From assembly GCA_907165135.1 (NCBI GenBank), contig OU015566.1:11764157-11828156 (forward strand): 64,000 nt of DNA, given 5' to 3'. A program made the translations under genes and the position numbers. Positions 10,326-21,658 of this stretch are shown here, one piece after another. The notes beneath the pieces are model-generated. The model was given only the letters and a program-made list of their open reading frames with translations, made no database searches and had not been told where the DNA came from. This stretch comes from Oikopleura dioica (Eukaryota > Chordata > Appendicularia > Copelata > Oikopleuridae). The number at the start of each line of letters is the position of its first letter. Position 1 is the stretch's first letter.

Positions 10326-11595
10326 TCAGCGGCTAAATGAAGTGCAGAGGACTCCGGCGACACAAGTTAAACTACCAATAAGTGCGAGAAGAAGACTTCG
10401 CTATAAAAAGGCTCGGAAACTGCGGGCTAAGGTTTGAGTATTTAGATAGGTATTCAATTTTTGACCGAGCCTTATCACTGACTTCTTTGAAGAAATATAT
10501 TCCAACGACACAACCTAAGACAGAAGGAGCTGTCGCTAGAATCGGAAATGTAAAAGCTTCACCGAGAACTGAGTTCGCATAGAGCCAGCAGAGGAATGCC
10601 ACGGCCCAGGTTGTTCCAGTTATCATTGCTGGAATCACTGCCGACGGGAATAAATCTGGTTTACCCTAACATGAACAGAATTAGTTCTTCCTCTCAAAAG
10701 GAGAAATCTTACTTTTCGATAAACAGAGTAAACGATGAACATCGAAAGCTGTGCGATAAGAACTCCGGAGAAGTGCGACAAAACTCCGTCCATGTGAGAT
10801 GTAATCAATTCTTGCTCGACGGCAAGAGTGATTGGCAAGAAATTCATTCCGTAAAAAGCACCAGATAAAACAGCAAAGAAAACACCGAGCCATTTTTGAC
10901 AAGTTGGAGAAAGCTAAAACTGGCTTTGAATATCAGAGAAATTCGCACTATTTTTAACCTCATCGATCCAATCTGGATCATCCAGGTCTTTTCTCACTAG
11001 CGGGGCTTGAACTTGCTCCTCGTCGATAAGCACTGAGTCCCCTCTTTTCATTGTCGCCTTGATACCGTGAGTCTGGCTATTTTTTCCCGAAGAGTTGATT
11101 GCGAAAAAGATGAAGAGTGATGAAACCGTCAGACAAATGCCAACATAATTCAGCCAGACAATAGAAGGAGTTTGCGTCTTTGATCCAAAGAGGCCAAATC
11201 TCGCTACTGCCCACCCGAAAACACAGTTTGTCGATGCCCAAATAATCTGCCCAACTCCGAGGCCGATCATTTTGATGATTGGCACTTTGGCTGCGTTTCC
11301 AGCCGCCCAAAGAATACCACCAATCATCGGAACCGGGGAAATTATAGAACTGTCTTGGATCTTTTGGGGATTTAGAGCCCTTTTTCTAACTACAGAATGA
11401 AGCGATTGTTTAATTAAGTTCATCCCGTTTCATAGAATAAATAAGGCCGACAAACCAAATGTACGATGTGACGATAAGCTGAAAGAAAATCCCATCACCA
11501 GTTGGCACCTTCTTTACAGTAAGAAAGTTCGTACCAAAAATAACTGTAGATATTACTATCGCGGTCCAGGCGAGTGTCGATTCCGAAAAACTCAT
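10326..11595 (-). CDS. TMEM144: TMEM144-like transporter of the DMT fold
   Basis: Multi-pass membrane protein, probably about ten segments. The first exon starts MSFSESTLAWTAIVIS and contains VPTGDGIFFQ. The next has ISPVPMIGGILWAAGN followed by VPIIKMIGLGVGQIIWAS and GWAVARFGLFG, the family signature. A hydrophilic loop (about 11000-11070) separates the two halves. The C-terminal exons give FPILATAPSVLGCVVG, FKEVSDKAR and then LLLALIGSLTCVAGVL, ending TSFSR with a TGA at 10326-10328. The last intron can be modelled with canonical GT-AG sites (CG|GTCAAA ... GAAG|T). The substrate of TMEM144 is not established. Confidence 0.88.
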
Positions 11596-11747
11596 CTCTA
11601 AAAAGAAGATTCTTCCACTTTTTTAGAAAAAGTTATAATCAAAATAAAAATAAAGAAATTTTAAAAAAGAAAAATAGCATGTAAAGCACAGTGGAAACAA
11701 TCAGGAATGGAAAAGAGTAAAAATCGGAATGTTGAGAAAAATTTTTT

Positions 11748-14167
11748 TTACAGCTGATTGAGCACTTGACGTTGAATTTTCTTAGCAAAGACTTTTGTCT
11801 TGATCTGATTCTCGACCTTTTTGCGGTTTGTTTTTTCGTTCTCTCGCTTTTCACGCACTTCGGGCAGCTTGTTGTAGCGCTCGGTCGTCTCTTTTCGAGC
11901 TTCCTGAATGGAGTGAATTAATATTCAGACGGTCCGTCTTTTTCATATGACTCCTCCTTGATTTCGACGACGAAAATACCTATTGAACTCTTTTTGTACT
12001 TACTCTGAGGTTAATCTGCCTTTTCTCTTGAAGGAAAAACTTGTCTGCGAGAGGGTGGATCTTCGCAGCCCGCTGTTTGTCTGTGCAAGTTCCGACGCCG
12101 AAGATCTTTCGTCGCTGGTCGTCGAGCTCCTAAAAATCCGAAAAATTGCTGATTACGGTAAAAAAGTGTATATTGGTCAAGTTCTGCTATTGAAATATTA
12201 TGACGCCCCTTTTTAACGAGCCAATATTTGCGTCCAGAAATGACCCTCAACTTTGGTCAAGTTACGAAATGATTGACGAAAACCCGAAGCAAAGGGTTCC
12301 TTACCTTCTCGATGAATCTCTGCTCTTTTCGTAATTTAACATGTCGTACGCGAGCGCGCGATCTTATTTGGGCGTTCGACAACAACCTTTTCTCGTATAA
12401 AACCGGTCTCAGTCAAAATAGCGATGATCTAATGATAGGCATCTCTTTTGCATGAAAGATGTTATGTAACATGTCTTGTGCCTCGAGATATTATTGATCT
12501 TCAAATTATCTGTCTATTTTTTTGCAAAACGCGTTCCTTGAGATAAACTCTTGTTTATGAATCAAAACAGCTTCTTGAAGCGATGCGCGCTGCCATGCAT
12601 TTTCGGCGAGGCGCTTGGTCGAGTCTAGCGCGTTGCGATCGATTGGCACTTTTCTTCCTGTGTAGACGGGACAGTACCTTAAATATTTGTACAGAGCTGT
12701 TTTCAGGTCATAGTCATTTACCAGGCACTTGATTTCTTGACTGGGTCCTCTCTCGTTTGAGTTCCAGAGCTGGCTTTTCCGTTTCGTTCTGGCGACTCGC
12801 CCTAAAATAAATAAGAATGGCTAGAAAGGGGAGGGTCGAAAACTTACGTTGCAGAGTCTCTTGTGCAAGTCCTTCATTGATCTGATTATTTCATTTTCAT
12901 CAACTTGTCCACAGAAAGAGACCATTTCTCCATCCTCTGGTTCTGGCGCCTTCTTCTCCGTCAGCGCAGCTTTGCAGATCCTCACTTCGTCCACGATTTT
13001 TTCTTTAATTTTGAAATCTTCAATTTCAGCTTCGATGTCTTCAACTCTTGGTCGAGGAGGTAGGCTTCTCAGCGAGGCGTTCTCGGAGAAGATCTCTCTT
13101 GGAGTCAATTTCGGTGATTCTTGGAAAATGCGACGCCAGTTTTCTTTTTCTTCAGTTTTCTGGACTCTTGGTCGCTCGAACATTGTGGTCTCTTGGGGCT
13201 CTTCTCGGATTGCGGGTTTGATTTTAGCTATTTCTGCTTGAATCGTTGTCCGGATATTCGTTTCCAGAGAGGAAAGGATTTTCTCTGTCATTCTCTCCTC
13301 ATTGATTTCAGATCCTCCTTGTTGATTTTGTCGATCAAGTTTTCTCTCAGCACTCGGTGATGGAGCAAGTTGCTGGTTTGGTCTTCCCACTTCGCTGAAA
13401 AGAGAAGCAGAGGAAGAGGAAGAAGCGTTTCGCCTTCTCGATGTGCCCTTCTTCAGCAGAGCAATAAATTGAAGCTTTTTATCTTTCGGGAGTGCTTTGA
13501 ACTCTCTCATGCTCTTCGGATACCACTCTAAGATTGACGATGCTTGGCTCAACGCCGACTTGTCGAGAACTCTGACAGAATCATGAGGCGTTGGCTCGTC
13601 ACGGATGAAAATGGATTCAGTAGCTGGTTGATTTGTGGTTTCGAGTTTGAGTGGAGAAACTTTGATCCGAGTTGATTGTGGAGCATTGATGGTGCTGGAA
13701 TTGACAGAAATAGAAGATTCTAGCGGTCTTAGATCGGCATGCTCCTTTTCTTTCTTGTAAAAAGCTGAAAGCTCGTTGGAGTCCCTCTCAGCAGTTCCAA
13801 ATGCTTCTTGAGGAAATGCCGGCGGATACTTGTCTTCAGAACGCATTTGACTTGTTACCGTGGCTTGAGAATCATCAACGATTTCCGAGTTTCTGAGCGC
13901 TTTCTGCTCCATTTCCAGCTCTCGCCTAATCGATTCCTCCTTTCTTTCGAAATCATTGACGGGCACAGCTGGAGTTTCTTCAGTCATTTCAAGAAGAGTT
14001 TCACGAATTTCACCTTCTTCAAGGGTCGAGTCAAAGTCTTTTTCCTCTGTCAGAGTTTCGTTTAGTTTTGGCTTTGCAAGAGCAGGAGAGCTTTTCATCG
14101 AATCGGGGGATTTCGAGTTTGGCATAAATGAGCCAAATCGCTCGTCTTTAGATGGGTTAAATTTCAT
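11748..14167 (-). CDS. ALMS-motif centrosomal protein (ALMS1-like C-terminus)
   Basis: Five exons fit: 12848-14167, 12537-12801, 12305-12362, 12004-12129 and 11748-11903. The N-terminal half is disordered, acidic and Ser-rich. The C-terminal half has ASLQEAVLIHKQEFIS joined to RSRARVRHVKL, then RYNKLPEVREKRE and VFAKKIQRQVLNQL. This is the ALMS-motif layout of ALMS1 and CEP295 relatives, which act at centrosomes and basal bodies. The intron 12363-12536 gives the family block only if it begins GA and ends AG. The ATG lies 31 bp after the stop of the upstream gene and follows TTCGGAG, so an operon is likely. Fusion of the two reading frames into one gene is the alternative, but I found no in-phase canonical donor for it. 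Confidence 0.75.
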
Positions 14168-14198
14168 TTCTCCGAATTATAATTTATAAGAAAAAATT

Positions 14199-15700
14199 TC
14201 ATCTTTCGTTATGCAAGCAAACCCAAACTGAAGTGAGATCTTCCATCGACCTTGGGGACGAATTAACTTCGCTATTAGCATTCGCGATTCCCGAAGTTGC
14301 CAATTTAGGCAACTGCGCAACAGGATCCAAATCAAGACTCTTCTCTTCGAGCGAGTTGTCAATCTGCTGTAGCAATTTTCGAACACGATTGCTCAGCTCA
14401 TCCGCAGAGCTCGACGCACGTGAGGTATTTTTCGATTTTTCTAATTCGCTGGATTTGTCAGTCACGCGACTGTGAGACAAATGTTCACGACGAAGTTGTC
14501 CAGATGTGACGCTTTTTTCTTGTCTTCGATCGGTAGAGGCGGTTTTACCCGACTCTGATTCAGTGTTTTTCCAGCCAGAGATAAGGGAATGGTCTGGAGT
14601 TGAAGATTTATGACTGCCCATTGGGGAGAAGTAGATTCCATCAACGAAACGCTGCTCGGAAAGGCCAGACTTTCCAGTTGTGTTGACCGAGTGAAGGGTC
14701 TTGGAGCGCGTTTGCAGAGAACCGCCAGAGGAGGAGCTCATATCACTCATCATCTTTTTCTGCTGGTCTTCGGTCATGTATTGCCTGAGAGGATTCCTCA
14801 AGGGATCAATTAAAAAATATGCTTACTTGACAAATTTCCAAATTGAGCTTCGCTGAAATCTATCCACTTCAGTCGCGTATTTCGATGAGGTTGTCGAAGA
14901 AACTGATTTGACTTCGATTGAGTCGGCGGCCGAAATTCCCAAATGAGTTGGCGTCAATTGAGACTTCAACGCAGACTGAACACGAGCGCTGATTGAGTCC
15001 GCCCGACTTGAAGCTTTTGAAGAGTTTGACGATCTTGTATTATCACTATCGAGTTCCCGGATTTTTAGCTTTGTAGATTGCTCCGATTGAGGGTCGTTTC
15101 GATCGAAAAGGACTTCGACTTGGGAAGTTTGAGGGGATGTGGCTTGGGAGACGATATTTATGTCAGTTTCTTTTGAAGCTGCAGTTTGGTCAATAACTTG
15201 GATGTTGCTGCCTTTGGATTCTTGCGAGCAATTCGCTTTTGCTTGCTCGGAGTTTGGTCTCTTAAATTTGCGCATGAAAATAGGGTGGAGGGGTGACGAG
15301 AACCTGTGGAAGTTGATGAAAATCTCCGTCGGTAGAATCATCTTCAAGGTTGTCAAGAGTTTCCACTGGCAAGGCTGAAAATTTTATCAACAATAAATGA
15401 TTTCGTAAATGCATTCTTACATGGACTTTTCTCTTTCGATGTTTCATTTTTCTCTGACGGTTTCTCTAGCGATGGGGCTTCAGCTGAATCATTCTCGGCC
15501 ACTCCACTCTGCTCGATCATGTCAAGAGTTTCTTGCGCTGCGATTTGAGTTTGAACCGCTCTAATTTCCCGAACCAGGGAATTGTCAGATCGATGGGTAC
15601 TTTGCTGCGATTTTTCATTCGTCTGCTCAAGTAGCTCATCTTGTACTTCTTCGTTTGTCTCGTCCGGTAACGGACCTGAGGGGAGACTCGTGTCCGACAT
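14199..15700 (-). CDS. Ser-rich disordered protein, unrecognised
   Basis: Four exons are supported. It starts MSDTSLPSGPLPDETNEEV at 15698-15700. A T|GTAAGA donor splices to a CCTTGCCAGTGG acceptor exon, a 43-nt intron (GTTCTC...TTTAAG) leads to RPNSEQAKANC, and AA|GTAAGC leads to NPLRQYMTEDQ. The last exon ends CLHNER with a TGA at 14199-14201. The protein is low-complexity, rich in Ser, Thr, Glu and Lys, with a possible short helix VRKLLQQIDNSL. I do not recognise a domain. It is followed after 31 bp by the ALMS-motif gene, so both may act in the same centrosomal process, or they are parts of one gene split by an intron I could not define. Confidence 0.65.
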
Positions 15701-15881
15701 TCTGAAAGAAAATTATTTATAACTTGAATTGATGCGAATTTATTTTCGTTTTACAGAAAATTTTAGAGAAATCGGAATGTATCGATTCAATCAGCAAGGC
15801 GTTTTTGAGAGGTTTTTACAGAGAGATTAATTTACAGAAAATTTGATTAGGTATTAGTGATTTAGGAGTGTACATGAATAG

Positions 15882-18720
15882 TTAGCGGTTCGGAGATTGA
15901 GTCCATTCTTCAGGTGGTGGTTGAAGAGAGTCGATTCTTTTGAATTGAGTGGGTATTCTGATCTCTTGAAAGTCGATCAGTTGGATCTTTAGTCGCAATT
16001 GCAGAAGATGATCCACATCAGCCTGTAAGAATTCTTGTAAGATCAGCAGAGAGGATCGCTACTTACAGTGAACGACTCGGAAGGCGCAAAATTGACAGAG
16101 AGGAGTGATTTCAACCCATCTACCCATGTGTTTCTCGTAGAACTACTGTCAGCAAGAAGAGTCATTGTTTGAGACTCGCCTTCCGCGACTTTATGTTCAA
16201 TTGCGAAAAGCTAGAAAAGCTTCAATCACGTGAGAAAAGTGAAAAAATAATACCAGTGAGTAGTCAATCATTTTGCGTTTGTGCTTTCCGGTTTTTTCAA
16301 CGACAGGTTTTGCTTCTACTCCTTGATAAACTCTGATCATGTTTCGAATTTGAACATGCTTCGCGCTTGAGCTAGAAAAGGCGCCTTCAAAAGTGGACGA
16401 TTTCGAATCCACTGAAATGTGTCTTCTGCTTTTGTCCAGTCTCATGTAGACAAATGACTTTTTCTGATTCGCGTCCGTAAATCGACAAGTTTTCTCCATC
16501 AACATAAGGCGATTTTCTTCCACGACTTTTGTCACTTCTTTTCTGAGATGCTCCTTTACTAAGAGTACGCTTTGATGGTTTTCGAGATCAGCATCGTCTT
16601 TGAAAATGTGCTGTGCTTCGACGAGCGAGTTGTAGTTGTTCTGAGCGAGGTTCTTCTTGAATTGCTGGAGTGTGCTGGTATTTTGCGTGAGGGAATTTTT
16701 GACTTGTTCTTTCAGAACATTGACGACTGAAGAAGAATTAAACGAGGACAGTTGAAATAGAGCAAACCTTTCTTGAAGTCTGCCATAACAGCATTAGCAT
16801 CTCGCCACGTCGCCCAAAACGACATAAAAGTTGCTGAGAAAATCTCCTCGAAAGTGTCCGAAGAAATTCCAAAAACGAGCTCGTGGAATTCTGATGAGAT
16901 TGTTTGAGAGCCCTTGAAGTCCAAAGAATCGACAAGAATTGAAACGACTTCATTTGCAGCGGGAACGATGGGAAACATTCCCTTGTGCCGGGTAGCATTG
17001 TTTGTGATGATTGTAAGGCAGTCGTCCCTTCAAACGAAGCAGAGTTGAAAGATCGAAAACTGTCAATAATCAGTACCTGTGTTTTCTAGAGAAGAACTCG
17101 ATGCATTTCAACGGTAGTATTCCAACAGGCGTTTGAAAATCGGTCAAAGGATGATTCGAAGAATTTCCCGAAATGACAGTTTCCCAACTCTCTTTTTCCA
17201 AATTTTTGACGACCTTGGAAATGACCTGCTGCTGCTGTGTCGACTGTGGATCGCCACGGGTGGTGATGTCTTTTTCGTATTTGAGCTTGAGATAGATTCG
17301 TTGGAAGGTTCCCACCGCGCTTTCTTCCTTCAAACGGCCGAGTTTGATCAATGAGTTGAAGATTCTTTGTTTTAACTTGTTGAGAAGAGCATTGTCGATT
17401 TGCTCGTTGTCTCTTTCAATCAGGATTCGAAATTCAAGGTACCTATTGCTTGAATTCCAGCTGGCCTCAATTAAAGTGTAAAGGCCTTAACAGATGGTTA
17501 CCAGATTGAAATTCTCTATAAAATACCTCGAGTAGAACTGAATCATCAAAAATTACGAAAATGAAACGAAATCTTTGACAAAGATCAATAAAATGAAACA
17601 TAGTTTTGTAATATTATTTGGAAGATCGATGTTACTGCCCACGGTAAAGCAAAAAGGTAAAGATAAATATTTTCGAACCCTCCCTTGACATGAATAAAAC
17701 ACTATTGACCAACATCAACGAAGCCAGTTGAATATTTTCTTCCTTGTCGCTTATTCTCGTATGCAAAATCGGCGAGTCATTTAGCAGCTTAAAAATTTGT
17801 GCTCTGACTGCAGGAACTTCTTGTAATCCGCGATCGAGAAGATTTATCGTCTTCTGGAGAAGCTTTCCTTGTCCATTATTAGTTCTTTCGTTGAGCAACT
17901 TGATCAGCTGATCGGTAAAGTCGGAAATGTGCGAAAGAATGTCTTTATAATCAATCAAGTTATCGTCAAGCAACGCCATCAAAATCGTTAGAATCTTCTC
18001 CAAATTCGCTTCCTGCACCTCTTTATCGACCGAGAGCAAAACTTTGAGGCCATTTTTCGAGATGAATATTCGGTTGAAAACGATATCTTCACTGTATTGA
18101 AGCAAATAGCTGAGGTTTTGGTGCCAGTTCTTTGCATCATCCGGAGAACGCTGTTGAGAAAGAAGTTTTAAAATGTGCGAAGCGAGGCGATCTGGAGATG
18201 TTCCGAGTAAAAGCGTTGATCCCTTGTCGATTCTGTTTGATTTCTGAAAATTTCTTTGTAGAAAAATATGCGGAAAGGCTTCTTACCAGCAATTCTTCAG
18301 TGATGTATCGCCTTGAATTCTGAGTCTCTAGTAATAAAGCTCGTGGCGTTCCCTTGACTTTCAACGAGTTTTCAAGCTTATCGTCTTTTTGTGAGAAACC
18401 ACAGACTTTTGTCGACAATAAGAAAGAAAACTCGTGGCTTGGAGGATCTGCATGACTTCTGTGACGATTTCGTCGAGCGATTTGGACGGATCGAGCTTGT
18501 AAGCTTCCTCTTTATTGTCGATTTTGACGAGTACGCCGATTGAGTAGTGGTTTTCGCCATCTTTTTCGCTGTTCAGCGTTTCGGTCGAAATTAACGATGG
18601 GCCAGAAATATCGATATTTCTGAAAATAAACGAAGTTTAATCGAAAATTCTTATTAAATTTATCCATAAAAACGCTATTTGATATCATTAACGGGCTTAC
18701 CTAAGAGCATTTTTCGTCAT
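15882..18720 (-). CDS. ELMO1: Engulfment and cell motility protein (ELMO)
   Basis: ELMO proteins pair with DOCK exchange factors to activate Rac in phagocytosis and cell migration. The N-terminal exon starts MTKNALR and is followed by DGENHYSIGVLVKID, a ubiquitin-like fold start. Helical armadillo-type exons follow (about 17632-18105), then a block at 17070-17351 containing FQTPVGILPLKCIEFFSRKH, which matches the ELMO domain. A PH-like region has CRFTDANQKKSFVYMRLDK and TWVDGLKSLL. The C-terminus, LRLKIQLIDFQEI followed by LQPPPEEW, resembles the Pro-rich tail that binds DOCK SH3. The stop is the TAA at 15882-15884. Which vertebrate paralogue it matches best cannot be said; the symbol is approximate. 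Confidence 0.85.
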
Positions 18721-18944
18721 TTTCTTTATCCTTCTTCTTTATCTCAAAGAACACTCATTTTCTCTTTCAAAACCATAATTCTCTCCTTTTACTACGCTTC
18801 CAATTTTTCGCTCTGGCCAATCAGCGCCGCGCAATTTCATTTTGAATGAAATCGAAGAAAGAAATGAAGAGCCGATTAATCTAAATAACTTCTCCATTTT
18901 CTCAAATATAGAAAGTGTTTTGAGAGATTTTCAGACATCATTGA
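18721..18944. promoter_or_regulatory. Divergent promoter of ELMO and the 18945 gene, with CCAAT box
   Basis: The two start codons point away from each other, 224 bp apart. GGCCAATCAGCG at 18815-18826 matches an NF-Y CCAAT box. A possible leader acceptor, GATTTTCAG, ends about 10 bp before the plus-strand ATG. Confidence 0.5.
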
Positions 18945-19848
18945 ATGGGAGGCCAGCAAGGGAAATTTGCCGGAGGCGTCGGTAGAGATTTTTTCAGAAG
19001 ACCGCTGAGGAAGGATGCGAGAGTGGGAGCGCCTGATTATCTCAAGAGATTTACCAGGTAATCGCATAAATGCCAAAAGCATGGCTTGGCAACATGTGCA
19101 GAAACCTGAGTCAGGGTCCTGAAAGAATTTCGATAGAAGCAGCGTATCAGCAGAAGGGAGCCTTTATAAAACAAAAAATTCAGACATGACTTCTACTGGG
19201 GTTTCGGAAAGCTGCCGATGTTCGTTGTTGGAGGATATTTCTTATCGAACGCATACTGGGAACGATATTCCAATGCAGCTATAGATTACAAGACAAACAA
19301 GGAATTCTTCGATAGAAATCGTCGACTAGCGCAAATTACCGGGTAATTACTCTCTCCTTGGACGAAAATAACATCGATTTAGTGACGACCGACCACTGCT
19401 GGACAGACCATTTGCGCTAGAAAAGGCGATAAAGAAGGCACAAGTTCGAGCGTTTCTCGCTGGCGATCCAGTTTACGAAGAAGCTTTTCACAGAATCTAC
19501 CTCGACCGCGCTTGGTGGAAAACGTATTGGTATCTCAATCAGATAAATCCGGAAGACCACGAATTTCTTCCGATCCCGTATCATCATAGAGCACCAGACG
19601 GCAAATTTACTTTTCATGAAGAGAAACTTAATTATAGGTGAGTTATTTTCTAAGGAAAAAATGATAAAAAATACGAATTTTTCAGAAAGAAAAGTATAGC
19701 TGAGCGAGGAAGGCTGGACATAACAAACGAAGAACGAGCAGAATTCATGAAAAAGTATAATTACGATACCGGCGAGCTTCGTCCTTACTCTGGAAAAGTT
19801 CCTGCAGTTCAAAAACTTGTGCGGAATAATATGGGCGCCGATATTTAA
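18945..19848 (+). CDS. Unrecognised small membrane protein, possibly mitochondrial
   Basis: Four exons join in phase. MGGQQGKFAGGVGRDFFRRP ends at AG|GTAATC and splices to RHDFYWGFGKLPMF, and two more introns lead to the end KLVRNNMGADI with a TAA at 19846-19848. The product is about 230 aa, with a basic N-terminus, one hydrophobic segment (GKLPMFVVGGYFLSNAYW) and a long charged, aromatic-rich C-terminal part. Basic N-terminus plus one membrane span suggests a mitochondrial inner-membrane accessory protein, but I know no family it belongs to. It ends 90 bp before OSTF1 with no poly(A) signal between, so the two look co-transcribed. Confidence 0.75.
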
Positions 19849-19938
19849 GAAAAGAGGTTCCTGTTTCCTGCCAATTTCTGTCAAAATTACAGAAAAATTA
19901 TTTATTGACCAGAAAATTGTTGATTTTTGTAATTTAGA

Positions 19939-20743
19939 ATGTCTCGTCCGAAACCAGCTTTAGCTCGAAAACCAAGCGCAGTAAAATGCTTTCGCGCGCA
20001 CTGGGGCTACGAAGGCGCGGCAGATGATGAGTTGAGTTTCGAAGAAGGCGATCTCGTCTACATCGCTGAACAGCACGACGGCGGCTGGTGGAGAGGAACT
20101 TGCAAGGGAAAGTCGGGACTCGTTCCGAGCAATTATCTTGTAGCGGATGAAGATGATGGAACAGGAGCGTCCGGACAGATTGATTTTCCTCTGCATGAGG
20201 GCGCCAAAAGGGGCAATTTGGAATGGGTGAGTTTTTTGGGAATTTTTTAGGTGACGAATCAATTTTAGGTGATTGAATGTCTTGAAAACAAAGTCCAAAT
20301 CAACGGTCAAGATCGCAGTGGATCAACAGGTTTCTTTCTTCATTCATTTATCCTAACCCTTACCTTCGTTTCCAGGACTCTACTGGGCCGCTTATGGAGG
20401 CCACGTAGAAGTAGTCGAGCGACTTCTTCAAAACAAATTCACAGACTTGAATCTCCAAAACAAACTTGGCGACAGTCCCCTCATCGGCGCTGCTATTCGA
20501 TCGCATCCAGAAGCTGTCGATCTTCTTTTGAAGGCTGGAGCAGATCCGAACATCACAAATAACACTGGCGGTACTGCACTCTCTCTAGCAACCAATAATC
20601 AAGGTACTTTCAAGCTCAAATATAAACCCGAAGTTTAATTTTTTCTAGTAAAATCGCTCATAAAAGCGCATCTTGGCCTGAAAACAGAAAGAAAGAATCA
20701 ATCCGACTATATCGGCGCAGAATCCGACAACGACTCCGACTAA
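19939..20743 (+). CDS. OSTF1: Osteoclast-stimulating factor 1 homologue (SH3 plus ankyrin)
   Basis: Order of domains: a basic N-terminus, an SH3 domain (about residues 15-70) with ALYDY-like AHWGYEGAADDELSF, GGWWRG and GLVPSNY, then ankyrin repeats. These include LHEGAKRGNLEW, LYWAAYGGHVEVVERLL and GDSPLIGAAIRSHPEAVDLL. The acidic end is GAESDNDSD. Length (about 215 aa) and order match OSTF1, a cytoplasmic adaptor. The ATG at 19939 follows TGTAATTTAG, a clean acceptor. A poly(A) signal is at 20986-20991. Confidence 0.95.
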
Positions 20744-21658
20744 TGTCCATCTTTCAATTTTCTTAAAAACGAATCGATATCTCCAAAGTTCAGCAAATCT
20801 ACAAAATCCAATGATGCGACAAACCCAAAAATCAAGCGCAGAAACCTTATTCCTTCAATCCCGACACTTTTCTACTATTGAACTTCATTCTTCTTTATTA
20901 TTCTTTTTTGTTCTTTCATCCTTCTGTATATTGTTCGAAAATTATTTTATTCTTCTTCTGCTTCGCTCCTGATCGAAAATGCATTAATAAAAATGAAAAT
21001 CCAAGCAAAAAAAGAATCTGACTGGGACACGATTCAACATGTCCCAGTTATTTTTGGAGAGAAACAGTAAGGAATTATGTAATTTGAGTTCCTCGAGTTT
21101 TTTTCCGGAGACAGTCCAAATAAAGTTTTTTTATATTTTTTAATAAAAAGCGTTAGGATCACAAGGATAAAGCAAAATCTTCTCTGATGAAACTAAAAAA
21201 GTCATAAACCTCAAATAATTTTAGTGAAAATAAGGCTGACTAGATTCTCTTTGATTTTTTATTACAATGGGCTAGATTTGAATTTTCCGATTCGTAGTAA
21301 TTCCGGTTCACTTTGAATATCAGCTTCATAAAGGTACAATCCCGAATCAAGCGATTGATAGATAATTAATTAACAGATTTTAAAAATAATATTCACATGG
21401 CACGTAATTCTGCTTTCATTATTCCGAATACTTTTTTCGCTTCATCAGCGGCTCTTCGTAAAGTTTCATTGACCGGAATGCCAGTCTACTGCCTCAGGGT
21501 TCCAAAGCTGACGATGACAATTTACGCAAATCCTTGGCGCTCTTCGTAGCTTTCTGACCTCTTTATCGCCTCACCTCTTCGGTATTTAAATAGACACTCG
21601 TCCATCTTTTCGATTAATAAAAAAAAAATTCTCGTTGAATTTATCAACGAGCACACAA
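20744..21658. other. OSTF1 3' flank and oxidase 5' flank
   Basis: It holds the OSTF1 poly(A) signal (AATAAA, 20986-20991), then AT-rich sequence without coding signals. A TATA-like TATTTAAATA at 21582-21591 lies about 70 bp before the oxidase ATG. Confidence 0.5.
21582..21591 (+). promoter_or_regulatory. TATA-like element of the multicopper oxidase
   Basis: TATTTAAATA lies 68 bp before the ATG at 21659. The position would allow a 5' UTR of about 40 nt. Confidence 0.4.

Noticed and set aside
10372..10440. Non-canonical last intron in TMEM144
   Set aside because: A GA or GC donor seemed needed at first, but CG|GTCAAA with GAAG|T gives the correct frame with GT-AG ends.
12849..13241. Ser-rich plus-strand frames opposite the ALMS-motif gene
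   Set aside because: They are shadows of the Ser/Glu-rich coding exon on the minus strand.
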